DNA of 64,000 bases, taken from positions 72,030,578 through 72,094,577 of the forward strand of contig CM051029.1 in assembly GCA_027627225.1 (NCBI GenBank), read 5' to 3'. This DNA is from Congeria kusceri (taxonomy: Eukaryota > Mollusca > Bivalvia > Myida > Dreissenidae). Position numbers and translations under genes: made by a program. The notes under the pieces are model-generated. The model worked only from the letters and a program-made list of their open reading frames with translations, was not told the DNA's origin and did no database searches. Below, in pieces: positions 1 through 12,400 of the stretch. The first letter of the stretch is position 1. Every line of letters begins with the position of its first letter.

Positions 1-1090
1 GACATAATACTACACTGCAACACCGGCATCATGCAATGCACTATATATGGCCATGGAATACCGGTAAGCTAGAATATAGACATAATACTACACTGCAACA
101 CCGGCATCATATAATGCACTATATATAGCCATGGAATACCGGTAAGCTAGATTATAGACATAATACTACACTGCAACACAGGCATCATGCAATGCACTAT
201 ATATGGCCATGGAATACCGGTAAGCTAGATTATAGACATAATACTACACTGCAACACCGGCATCATATAATGCACTATATATAGCCATGGAATACCGGTA
301 AGCTAGATTATAGACATAATACTACACTGAAACACCGGCATCATATAATGCACTATATATAGCCATGGAATACCGGTAAGCTAGATTATAGACATAATAC
401 TACACTGCAACACCGGCATCATATAATGCACTATATATAGCCATGGAATACCGGTAAGCTAGATTATAGACATAATACTACACTGAAACACCGGCATCAT
501 GCAATGCACTATATATGGCCATGGAATACCGGTAAGCTAGATTATAGACATAATACTACACTGCAACACCGACATCATATAATGCACTATATATGGCCAT
601 GGAATACCGGTAAGCTAGATTATAGACATAATACTACACTGCAACACCGGCATCATGCAATGCACTATATATGGCCATGGAATACCGGTAAGCTAGAATA
701 TAGACATAATACTACACTGCAACACCGGCATCATATAATGCACTATATATAGCCATGGAATACCGGTAAGCTAGATTATAGACATAATACTACACTGCAA
801 CACAGGCATCATGCAATGCACTATATATGGCCATGGAATACCGGTAAGCTAGATTATAGACATAATACTACACTGCAACACCGGCATCATATAATGCACT
901 ATATATAGCCATGGAATACCGGTAAGCTAGATTATAGACATAATACTACACTGAAACACCGGCATCATATAATGCACTATATATAGCCATGGAATACCGG
1001 TAAGCTAGATTATAGACATAATATTACACTGCAACACCGGCATCATATAATGCACTATATTTGGCCATAGAATACCAGTAAGCTAGAGTA
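1..1090. repeat. 78-bp satellite array (about 14 copies)
   Basis: Direct tandem copies of a 78-bp unit containing 'ctatatatggccatgg' and 'aataccggtaagctag'. Copies differ at a few fixed positions (gcaatgc/ataatgc, ggcc/agcc, gcaaca/gaaaca), and the last copy near 1040-1090 is the most diverged. The array runs off the left edge of the window. Because 78 is a multiple of 3, short open frames appear in it, but they are a by-product of the period. Confidence 0.97.
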
Positions 1091-2956
1091 TAAACATACA
1101 TGTAATACTTTTGTTGTGTACATCATTTTATGCTACAATGTTCACATAATACTTTTTTTACAACAGACACCCAATACTTTGCTTCGGCGTGCACATAATA
1201 ATGCGCAGCCATATGAACACACTGCGCCACCAAAATGTGATCAGATACATGGCACTAAGCTACACGTACGTACCGAATACACCTAATACTGTGCTGAAAA
1301 AAAGGTACGTTCTACAGAAAATCACAACGCTTACACCGTAGAAAGGCTATTGGCGACAAAAGAAACTAAGAGCATATGAAATATGAGTGCATGTTTGCTA
1401 AAAATGAAGCATTTGTTTGAATGAAGTTCACTTTCTTACCATTAAACTTTATAACGTGGCTTTTTATTTAATAGTATACATCATAATAAAAACTGATGTG
1501 TAAGTAACAAACAATTTTTTCGAGATAATTTTCTTATGCAAATGAAATTACATGTACATGCCAGTTAACAAGTCAATATGCAAGGGCCAGAATGACAGAT
1601 GAAGCGTAGTAGTTAGGAGAACCGATTATTAGTGCTTCGTAGCCTGCTGAGTCAAAAGTAGGTCAGACAATTGCAAGCTCTCAATTTTTCATACAACAGT
1701 TTAAAATGAATAAATTGCAGTAATTTGTTGTCAAAATATTCAGAAAGAGAATCGGTAACAAGAAAAAAATACACTTTCGCAACGAGTAAAAAATAACCGA
1801 TGTAACGCATTCAACACTGAGGTGAATATTTCTGTTACATGCAAGTAAATAGCGAAAGAAGGGGTGTCATTGGTTAAAAGTTACATTTGTAATAAAATGA
1901 CTTTTTTAGAATCTGTAATTGTAATAAATTACATGATATACTCAAGCACATGATATACTCATTATAATACATATTACATACATTCTCTAAATTTTCTTTA
2001 ATTATTAAAATGTAAGAAGACAGGTGAGAAAGTTGGCTGTTTTGAAGGACCCATTCTGTTTTCGATTTACTGACTTATAGCCTGCAAAGAAAAGAAGTAG
2101 TATTCCACGATACCTGTTTTGGAAATTACCCTCTCAAAAGACCGTTGGCTTCCGCCAACAGTCTAAAAATAACACAAACAAGTACCAATAAAGTCATATG
2201 TGGTATCATGCATTTTAAGGAATAACAATTCAAAATACATGTATACTTGTTAACTAAATAGATAAAATATAGAACAAAGATGCGTATAAAATATCACTAA
2301 AGGTATCCGGTAATAGTAAACAGAATATAAATGTGTGTTAAGTAAAAAGTACAACAATAACACATGAATGAAGCATAAATCTACAAATAAAAATTAAAAT
2401 AAAACCATTAAATATTTTTTTCGCAGACACATTAGTTGTTCCTTGTACTGTGCTTTATTTAAATGTTCCAGTTATCATTGTGTAGTCTTATCATTCTATG
2501 AAACATCATAATGTCCTTACCTATTGATAACACAATAATATTGTAACTTGATAGCAATATTGACTAGCATCAGATAAAAATGTAAAACAATGTTGTTGCA
2601 AAAACTAATTTTCTCTACAATATCCAGATTATCTGTAAGGACAGCCTGTTCAATATACTTCCAGATAATTGTTACATTAATAAACAATTACAAAGCAAGG
2701 TTAAGTATTTCATACACAATGTATGTAAAAATATTAATTATGAAAATGTGTGAATATTGATAGCGGTTATGATTTCAATAATAAATTAATCTTTGAGAAA
2801 AAACAACACTAGAAAGACATGTATAATGTCACAAAAAGTGTAAACATTCAAAATACATCATATGTGATATGGCATTTGTTTAGTGCTTACCCGTAATACT
2901 TAACTGACGACATGTCTTACACTAACATAAGAAACATTTTGTTTACGAAATCAACC
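1091..2956. other. Non-coding stretch, nothing recognised
   Basis: AT-rich sequence after the satellite. I see no exon-like open frame with splice signals, no RNA gene and no clear repeat unit. Confidence 0.5.
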
Positions 2957-3111
2957 GCAGGATGGCCCTTTCCGCCTACAGAGGATTATGTTTAAAAGAC
3001 ACTTCCTTGAAACAGAAAATACCATAAAAGCTGAAAGTGTCGTCCCATCCACACAGGCTGATCCGGGACGACACTTTACGCACTAGCATTAAGTTTCCCA
3101 CGACGCGCCTC
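2957..3111. mobile_element. Truncated copy of the 'gaggcgtgtcgtggg' inverted-repeat element
   Basis: The 3' half of a dispersed non-autonomous element also seen at 24534, 27410 and 30746. It contains the shared blocks 'ccgcctacag', 'cttccttgaaacaga', 'taccataaaagc' and 'gtgtcgtccc', and it ends in 'cccacgacgcgcctc', the complement of the element's start. The 5' half is missing. Confidence 0.75.
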
Positions 3112-3417
3112 ATTTGTATAATGCTACAGCATAACATACTGTATGTGACCCTCCACATTAACAGCAATATGCAAACTGGTTCTCTTTATCTTGCTACCCT
3201 TGCAACCGCAAAGCATAGGCAACGAGTGCTTTATTAAAATATGCAAAAGCATTACATACAACAAGTAAAGAAAATTTAATTTCATGTCATTAAGAGACAA
3301 TTTCATTGGATCAGAACAAGATGACCATATATGTAAAGGTAAAAGAACAAAGCGGACGCATGACAGATCATGTAAACAAAACCATTGCTTTTTTTTTGTT
3401 TTTCGATACGAAAAAGA

Positions 3418-5030
3418 ACAAGAGGGTCATGATGGGCCAAAGCTCTCACCTGAAAACTGGTACAGATGAAGACCATACTGTTTTGACAGGTTAGAAAATA
3501 AAGGTAACTAAACGATACGCAAAGGGGGATAGGATCGATTTGATTTAAAACATCGGTAAGTGCAGTGGGCTTACTAAAGTACAAGTTAGGTAGTGGATGT
3601 GCGTTGTTTTTGCTAATTGTTCTCAAATCATTGTTCTCGATATTCTTACTTGAACCTTTTTCATTAAGTCAGTGACAATTCTGGAAAATGCAGAAACAGT
3701 AGATTTTGATGTCTTTTTCGCTGACAGTTTTGGAGAACTAGATGCAATGCAATAATTGTGATGTCTGTGCTATAAGGTCAAGTTATGCTTTGTCTTCGAT
3801 AATTTTCTGTCCAATGATGATAAATGACGTTAATGCAGGCTCTGAAGCCATCAATGTTGCATGTTCGAATAACTGCATGCAAGGTTTGCAGCTGTTGGAA
3901 ATCAAATTTTATCAATAAATGTTTGCGCAAACCGTGTAAGTTTGGTCAACATTGAATAAAACAATGTGTGTGAAAGCCAATCAATGATAACTGGTTGATG
4001 TTTTTTCCACACACAATGGGCAATAACTCTGGTGCTTCTGGCCTGAACATGCTTAGATTCGACTTCACCTGTAATCTTACGTTCATATACAAACTGTGCA
4101 CAATTGGTGAAGATTTGAAGAAAAATGAAAGTCTCTATCCTGAATAATGTCCATTTTTGTATATTTTTTCACGAAGGGCTATAAATCTAGTGTTTCTGGC
4201 CCGATTTTGCTTATATTCGACTTCACCTTCAATTTTATGGTTAATGATAAACTGTGCAAGATCGGTGAAGATTGGATGAAATATGAAGTCTCTATCCTGA
4301 ATAATGTCCATTTTTTGTATATTTTTTTCACAAAAGGCAATAACTCAGGTGTTTCTGGTCAGATTTTGCTTATATTTAACTGGACTTGTAATCTTATGGT
4401 CATAGACAAACTGTGCAAGATTGGTGAAGATTGGATGACAAATGAAGTCTCTTTCCTGAATAATGTCCATTTCTGCATATTTTTTCACAAACAAAGGGCA
4501 ATAACTCCGCTGTTTCTTGTCCGATCTTGCTTGTTTTTGACTTTAACTGTAATCTCATGGTCATAGACAAACAATGTAAGATTGGTGAAACTGGAATGAA
4601 AAATGAAGTCTCTATCCTGAATAATGTCCATTATTGTATATTTTTTCAAAAACAAAGGGCAATAACTCCGGTGTTTGAAAAACTATCTGGCCCTGTTTTG
4701 GCGTCTGCTGAGATCTGATGGTCATGCACAAACTGTGAAAGTGTGTTTAAGATTAGATGCAAAATAAAGTCTATATGTTGGAAAACGGCATTTTTGCATG
4801 AAAAAGGGGCAATAAGTCTAGTGTTACTAGTGTGATCTGACCCAATAACATCCCCGAGATTGTATGGTCATACACAAACTGTGCAAGTTTGGTTAAGATT
4901 GGATAAAAAGTGAAGTCTCCAGTGTGAGAACGAAACAAACTGTTAACGGCACACGGACGACGGACGATGCAGGAGAGGTCCCTTATACCAATAGCTCATC
5001 GAGCACTTTGTGCTCAGGTGAGCTACAGAA
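3418..5030. repeat. Dispersed repeat with internal ~158-bp tandem units
   Basis: It begins with 'acaagagggtcatgatgggcc' type sequence and ends with 'cggacgacggacgatgc' and 'gctcatcgagcactttgtg'. Between these, a unit containing 'aaactgtgcaagattggtg', 'gaagtctctatcctgaat' and 'gggcaataactc' recurs near 4093, 4251, 4410, 4569, 4727 and 4876, a spacing of 150-160 bp. The open frames at 4147-4718 are read-throughs of this unit. A sister copy lies at 6483-7165. Confidence 0.8.
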
Positions 5031-6180
5031 ATAACATAACAACAAAGGTAAAATAATTGTCATAGTGAAATTGCTCCAAATTTAAAATTGAAAGACAAAG
5101 CATTGCAGAAAAACTTAAAATATTCGTAGTAAAAATGATGATTGTATAAAGCATCAGAAATCAACAAAACAAGCAAACATACACATAAAGGCTAAAATTT
5201 AAAAAAAAACAAAACAACAGTCGTTTACAAAATACAGGAAGATAAATTGAAAAAGTTAAATTTCTGTAACTAGAGCTTTATTTTATTTGCCATAATAATA
5301 ATAAATATAATAATAATAATAATGACAATATTAAATAATAATAGTAATAATAACACTAATACAACATATTAAAATAACTGACTTGAATTACAAATACTCA
5401 CAAAAATAACATGTTTTCAACACATTCAGGTAAAAATATGTGCAAATGATGACCTTTATAATCTGCCATGCAACTATTAACTGCAGGGTCCATGTCAGTG
5501 ACTAAATCAAAGTACTACTAAACGTTTGTATTAGTATGGCTGGTTTAATTATGAAGGAAGATACATGTAAAATATTTAACAACCTGTTGTTAAATCTTAG
5601 TACATTGGCTTTGAAATTTAAATCAAATTACATTGTTCTTGTTCATTTTAATTTAATATGACCTAAATTAAATAACGTATTAACATTATGCACACTGATG
5701 CACACAGTTTATTTAATGTCCATTCATCCGAGATGAATGTTCTGTTATAATTTGAATTTTATGTTTTTACACTTCATTACTTAGTAAAGAAAGATTAACA
5801 GGTATTTTCCCCCTTAATGGAGTATAAAATAACATGGTTACAAATATTACACAGGGCTTAATAAAACACACCTTCAGTTCCAAATATAATTATTGCAATG
5901 TCAGTATTTTGGAAAATAAATTACGTATTCCATCCAAGAGCTATGAACTTCAAAGAGTATAAATATATGCTTCATATGCAATTGCAGTCCTATATGTCAT
6001 TATCACAAATCCAAACTTAGTGCGAAAAGATTATTTTCCCCTCATTGGGACAGACAATTCCATGAGTATGAATATAAATATCAGCATGTGTCAAATGCAA
6101 CTTCAGTCTTATTTGCCAGCCCCATGTAGGTTAACTCAGCAGCAGATTACTGATTAAGGCCCTGTTGTCAGTGCAAACAA
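5031..6180. other. Non-coding stretch downstream of the SPFH gene
   Basis: Apart from the TAA microsatellite I see no gene. A minus-strand AATAAA (TTTATT on the plus strand, 5708-5713) is a possible polyadenylation signal for the SPFH gene, about 540 nt past its stop. Nothing else supports that use. Confidence 0.4.
5280..5375. repeat. (TAA)n microsatellite
   Basis: Imperfect run of taa/aat triplets with interruptions. Confidence 0.85.
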
Positions 6181-6181
6181 T

Positions 6182-6297
6182 GCAGTTGATTATCTCATTG
6201 TTAAGGAGCAGATTTGCGGTGTTTTCAGCGGCTTCAATGCGGATAATTATCTCATTGATGAAGGTGCAGATTTGCCATGTTTTCGGCGGCAACGATG
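6182..6297. repeat. ~58-bp tandem duplication of the SPFH C-terminal tail
   Basis: The plus-strand segments at about 6182-6238 and 6239-6297 are diverged direct copies sharing 'attatctcattg', 'gcagatttgc' and 'tgttttc.gcggc'. The second holds the last codons and TGA of the minus-strand SPFH gene. The first is therefore a copy of that coding end lying just past the stop. One base fewer in the downstream copy puts its stop out of frame. Confidence 0.8.
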
Positions 6298-6413
6298 CGG
6301 GTGATTTTCTCTGGGCGTGCTGCCATGGCCTGCACATACTGGTTCAGATCAACGCCCAGTCCATGCAAATTCTTCATGTAGTCCATACGTTGCCCGTCAG
6401 TGAGCTTCAAAGC
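6252..6413 (-). CDS. SPFH-like gene exon 10 (C-terminus)
   Basis: Preceded by 'tttcccgcag', phase 0. It encodes ALKLTDGQRMDYMKNLHG, VDLNQYVQAMAARPEKI and ends AENMANLHLHQ-stop (TGA 6254-6252). The 3' end of this exon is tandemly copied just downstream. Confidence 0.85.
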   Translation of the reverse strand, partial: ALKLTDGQRMDYMKNLHGLGVDLNQYVQAMAARPEKITRIVAAENMANLHLHQ

Positions 6414-9400
6414 CTGCGGGAAACACAAGGAAGCACATAATAATAGCATAGAATGAAAACATTGATGACATGGTTAAAATATGAACAAGAGGACCATGAT
6501 GGCCCAAAGCGTTCACGTGTGTACTGGCAATGACAGAGACCAGCTCTGACATTTGAAATTTTGAATGTCATCGCCTACAAAATGAACCACATCAGACAGA
6601 TATCTTACTGTTGCTGAACTGCCAATCGACAGGTGTAAACAGTTGCCTGTCCGGCCTACTTCTGTAGTTAACCTGGCAATGGACACCGAGACCTTATGGT
6701 CATACACAAACAGTGCAAGTTTGTTCAAGATTAGACCAAAAATGAAGTCTCTATCCTCCATATTGTCCATTGTTTAAATATTTTTTTCTCACAAACAAGG
6801 GGCAATAACTCTGGTGTTTGTATCCCAAACTAGACCATTTTAGAATAATTTTTAAATCTTTTGCTCATACCCAAGCTGTGCAAGTTTGGTCAAGAACAGA
6901 TGAAAAGTAAAGTCTGTATGTTGCACATTTTGCATTTTTCTCATGAAAAAGGGGCAATAACTCTGGTTTTCCTGGTCCGATCTGGCCCATTATCGAGATT
7001 TTATGGTCATAAACAAACTGTGCAAGTTTGGTCAAGACTGAAGTGAAGTCTCTATCACGTCCGTGCGCCAACTGTTGATGCATTACAAATGATGGACGAC
7101 GGGCAACATAGGAGATGCCCCCAATACCAATAGCTCACCGAGCACTTAGTCAGGTGAACTAAAAACTAGGAAGAAATTGTCTTGGTTTCACTTGGAAACC
7201 TAAACTGCACCACAACACAGTATCCTTGGCAAAAAATGTGCAACCACTCATATCACGCATTGACATTTATCCTATTAATAAACCTTAATAAATTTCTAAA
7301 ATCTCTGAATTGGCTTTGTATATTTGTTTTTTTGTGTGTATTTATTATTTTTGTCATTAAAACTATATACTGATTCATTTTAACGAAGCGTTCATCATAA
7401 AGACACTTAACTGAATTGAAACAGCAAATCTTATTATAAAACATTTTATCTTAAGTTAAGAAATTAAGTTAAGAACATTTTACATGCAGACCTGAATGAA
7501 TGCATACCTGGAGATCTCCAAGTTTTTCAGACTCCCATTTCTTTCGCTTCTGTTCCTCTTCTTTCAACTCAAGTTCCAGTTTGTGTTTAACACGGGACAG
7601 CTCCATTTCCTGCTTATGAGCCAACTCTTCTAATGCAATCTTTTGTTCTGAAATCACAAAATAAAGAAAATTATTATAAATAAACAAACATGAAGACATT
7701 ATCATCAACAAAGTGCATGGTATATGAAAAACCTACTAAAACTTTAATGAAAGTGCTATAGGTCAATGTAAAACATATCTTACTCACCAAGGTCAATATC
7801 TCACTCTTCAAGGTCAGTGTCTCACTCACCAAGGTCAATCTTTCACTCACCAAGATCAATGTCTCACTCACCAATGTCAATGCCTCACACACCAAGGTCA
7901 ATGTCTTACTCAGCAAAGTCAATGCCTCACACACCAAGGTCAATGTCTCACTCACTAAGGTCAATGCCTCACTCACCAAGGTCAATGTCTCAATCACCAA
8001 ACTCAGTGTTTCACTCACTAAGGTCAAAGTGTGACTCACCGAGGTCAATGTCTCACTTAAACAAGGTCAAAGTGTCACTCACAGAGGTTAATGTCTCACT
8101 CAACAAGGTCCATGTCTCACTCAACAAGTTCAATGTCTCACTCACTGAGCTCAAAGTCTCACTCACCAAGATCAATGTCTCACTCACCAAGGTCAAAGTC
8201 TGACTCACCAAGGTCACTGTCTCACTCACCAAGGTCAATGTCTCTCTCACCAAGGTCAATGTCTCACTCACCAAGGTCAATGTCTCACTCATTAAGGTCA
8301 ATGTCTCACTCACGAAGGTCAATATCTCACTCACCAACGAAGGTCAATATCTCACTCACCAAGGTCAATGTCACACTCACCAAGGTCAATGTCTCACTCA
8401 CCAAGGTACACATCTCACTCACCAAGGTCATTGTCTCACCTACCAAGGTCAATGTCTCACTCACCAAGGTCAATGTCTCACTCACAAAGGTACACATCTC
8501 ACTCACGAAGGTCATTGTCTCACCTACCAAGGTCAATCTCTCACTCACCAAGGTCAATGTCTCACTCACCAAGGTCAATGCGGTCCTTCTCATTCTGCAG
8601 CTTCAGGTCTGTCATCTTCTGCTCCTGCTCTTCTGATTCATACTGGAATAATAAGCAGCAATATTTCTACTGAAATACTAGAAATTAAGTATTGCTTGGA
8701 CAAATTAACTTGACACAAACCTTTATGCATAAATATATTTTCAATTCCATTCTGATGAATATATTTGTTTCTGTTACAGAATACAGATATATCACTGTAC
8801 AAGTATCCAACTTAAAACACAGTTATTGCATCAAAAATCAATATGTGGAATTGGTGCATGAACAAAGCAGAGTATACATATAAGAAATAATTCAAGCATG
8901 TAATTTACGCAAATAGAGCTCCTTAGTGTCATATTATAATATCTGAGCTGTAGGAACATGCATATTGTTATAACAAAATACCAAGCTTGAATATCTATTA
9001 TTGAAATAACAAGCAGTATGTATCAGGCTAACTATATTAAAAATAAGCATAAATATGTAAAAACCTACTCAATTTACAAGCCGAAATATTCATTTGTACA
9101 TGTGAAAATATGGCAAGCCTAAATTGCATATAAGAAGAATGAAGGACAAAGTGGAAGAAATGAGAAGGTATGAAGTGTAAGAAATGAAAGTAAAGTACAA
9201 TTACTTTCAAACTGTAGGAATACTTACAGCCATCTTGAGCTTGGTTCTAACTTCTATGGCTCCGTCATGCAGCTTCTGCAGCTTTTCATGTGCGAAGTAT
9301 CCCCGGAACACGACCTTGGAAATGTTGTAGCCTATGGACTTGGCCCGCTCCGTCAGCTGAGGGAAACTGCTCAGGTTGTTGAGCTGGCCGGAGTTCTCAA

Positions 9401-12400
9401 TGAACTCAATGTACCTTTCAAAAGTGAAATACCGGTACATAAGATTACTCCAATTTCTAAATGGTTAAATGTATTTTGTTTATTTAAAACTATTAAAAAA
9501 GCACTCGGGAGAGCACAGACATCTGTATATGAACCCCATGTGGTGTGCAGCAAATAAGTTATACAGCAAACTGCATAATGTGCTATATCTCCCCATGTGT
9601 TGTTTAGCAAATAAGTTATACAGCAAACTGCATAATGTGCTATATCTCCCCATGTGTTGTGCAACAAATAAGTTATACAGCAAACTGCATAATGTGCCAA
9701 TTTGCTATATCTCCCAATAATAACGAATCCTTTAAAAAAATTCCCTCGATCCAGACAGTGATCCGGATTAACAACAAAAGCTAATCAATTTATCATTAGA
9801 CCATGTCCAACCTTCCCAGAAAATGTTATGCAAATCCGTTCATAACATATTGTGTGAAGTTGCTAAAGGCCCTGTCACACTGTGGCAAATTGAGCTTCCA
9901 GTTCTGTATGAGTTCTGGCGAGTTATAACTCGCCGTAAAGTGGACAAGCTGGTCTCGTAATTGTTTCAAACTGACATTTGTTCGAGTTCTCTTCAACCTT
10001 GACACGACACAAGTACGACAATCGCAGTGAGTTCAGCCGAGATATGCGTAAGATATCTTTTCGACAATGGAAGACTTGTCTTCAAGAATGTATGAGTGTG
10101 GACACATCTCTACGACTTGTGAGGATATGAGCATGAGTTTATGACGACATTTTACGAGCGGATGTCGTAGGCATGTCTCCCAAACTCGCAGCAAAGTCGT
10201 GTTATGTCGTAAAACGATAGTATATGACGAAACGCTACGACAAGGGAACACATGTCTACCGAGTGTGTTTAAAAGTGCAAGAGACTCCTTCAACAAGTGT
10301 ACAAAAATAAAAAGTCGCCGAGAAGTTGCGAGAATTTTAAACGGTTTAAAATTCTCACCACTACTTGGCGAGTTCTAGCGACATAAGTAAACATCACTGC
10401 GACAAAGAACAAATGTGTACAAGATCTGCTAGACACAAGGCGAGATGCGGCTGGCTACACCTCGCCAGAACTCGTAGCTTCAATTCGCCGCAGTGTGACA
10501 GGGCCTTAACTAAAAGACAATTGCCAGCACAAACAGAGGAAACTAAGTACAACTGACTTTGAGCTAAAAATTCTTAAATGTAATAATTGAATAAGTGTAA
10601 ATGGTACAATTAGTGTAAATAGTATTTTACAGCATTTCATATATACGGTGAAATTTTTAACAGGTAAAAATTTATTAAAGGGTCTTAACATGAACACTTT
10701 TGTAGCTGTACAGCTCCGGGTTGGTATTCACAAAGCATCTTAAGTAGTTTCTTAAATATTTTAACTTAAGTGCAAAATTTGAATGTATTATATTTCTTAA
10801 TTTTTAAACAGATGCATATGTTCTTGATATTCCTCAAATAACACTTTACATAATGATGCTATTTTAAAGTGATATTTAGTGCAAAACTATTTCTCTACGG
10901 AATTATACAGTTGAGAACATTTCAACATTTGAGGACAAGCATACTATTTAACTTTGTAAATACCACCAAGGGACTGTAAGAACAATTGTAAGAGTGAATT
11001 ACTTACGTATTTTAACAGCAAAGGCAACAGTGTCTGCACACACGCAGCTGGTAAGATATAAAAATACATTTTACAGGCAAACATGAAATGAAAATGGTAT
11101 GTAAAATATGCAGTTTCAAGGACATTATTGTCATGAACTGAATAATTGTAATGTCTAATAATTGGGGAAATGTTGGAACACCTTAACATGACGTCATGTT
11201 GATATCACTCCTTTGATTTGTATATAATGTGTTTTATATATAGGATCTCACACGAGTTGTCATTTCATACCATACTCTATTAAACGAGTTCAGGAATTTT
11301 GTTAGTAAGCGAGTCTTTGGCGAGCTTACTAACGAATTCCCTGGACGAGTTTAATAAAACATGATATAAAATGACAGCGAGTGTTAGATCTCTTTTATCA
11401 CATGATTTTAAACGAAAACAATGCTTCTAATTTAACCAAAGCATGTCGATAAATCCTAAAAGTTGTTTACTGAATAGACATCATTTCATGTTGACAACGT
11501 CAATTCACCAAAATAACGTCATGCAATTGGTCAGTCAAATAATATGTAGCCAATGAAAACAATCAACTACCACATGGCTGATTCCTTAACGTGGTGTGGT
11601 GGTTTGAGTGCCTCGATGACCCGGCGAGCTACGCCAGCGGGAGTGTAAACTCCTGGCAGGGCTTCCCAAGCTGGACAGGTCGAAGGGTAGAGGACAGACG
11701 AATATCAGTCACCTCTCCTCGAGGCTAAGGGGTATGAGAAGGATCACTCAGACAGAAAAACCAAGGGCAGGAGATGCTCTACAGCCATGGCAGGCAAGTC
11801 TCCTACGACAAGGAAAAGTCGGAGAATAAACCACTGCTGAAGACGGATGCACTGGGCCAGAGTGCGCATAACGACAGTGCAACGCTTTCCACTCCAATGA
11901 TGGACAACAATGGATCTTTGCGTGATGGTGCTCTGCCTGTGGAGTCCCCCCGGGCTGGTAGAGTGCCGGACCCCATGCCTCGAAGGGGTCCAACCCAAGC
12001 TACCGGAGGTCACCCCGTCCCGCTGCGAGGAGCCAGGCTACGGAGGCGGAGGGTAAATGCGGCTGGCCAAGAAAGAACACCAAGCACTCAAGAGACCCCT
12101 CGACCGCTGAACATCCTTCAATGGAATGCGGAGGGAATACACAACAAAAAGCTTCCTTTCACTGAAAGACTGCACGCCGACAATATTGATGTAGCCTGTA
12201 TCCAAGAAACCCACCTGAATTCAAACCACCGGTTCACCATCAGAGGATACCAAACCTTCAGGCTAGACAGAGAAGGAAGACACAAAGGAGGAGTGCTGAT
12301 GCTCATCAAGAACAATATCCCAGCACAAGAAATTAAAGTAGTCACTAACCAACAAGCTGAAATCCAAGGAGTCAATATCACAATGGACAGGTCTGTAATT

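Noticed and set aside
504..752. Open frame with repeated WPWNTGKLDYRHNTTL
   Set aside because: It is a read-through of the 78-bp satellite, which happens to be divisible by 3; no start context or splice evidence.
4147..4718. Hydrophobic open frames
   Set aside because: They follow the ~158-bp units of a dispersed repeat and shift frame between units.
7817..8673. Ser/Arg-rich 'SHSPRSM' repeat protein on the plus strand
   Set aside because: It is the antisense of the donor-site minisatellite. The 21-bp period gives open frames on both strands, and the array overlaps a real exon on the minus strand.
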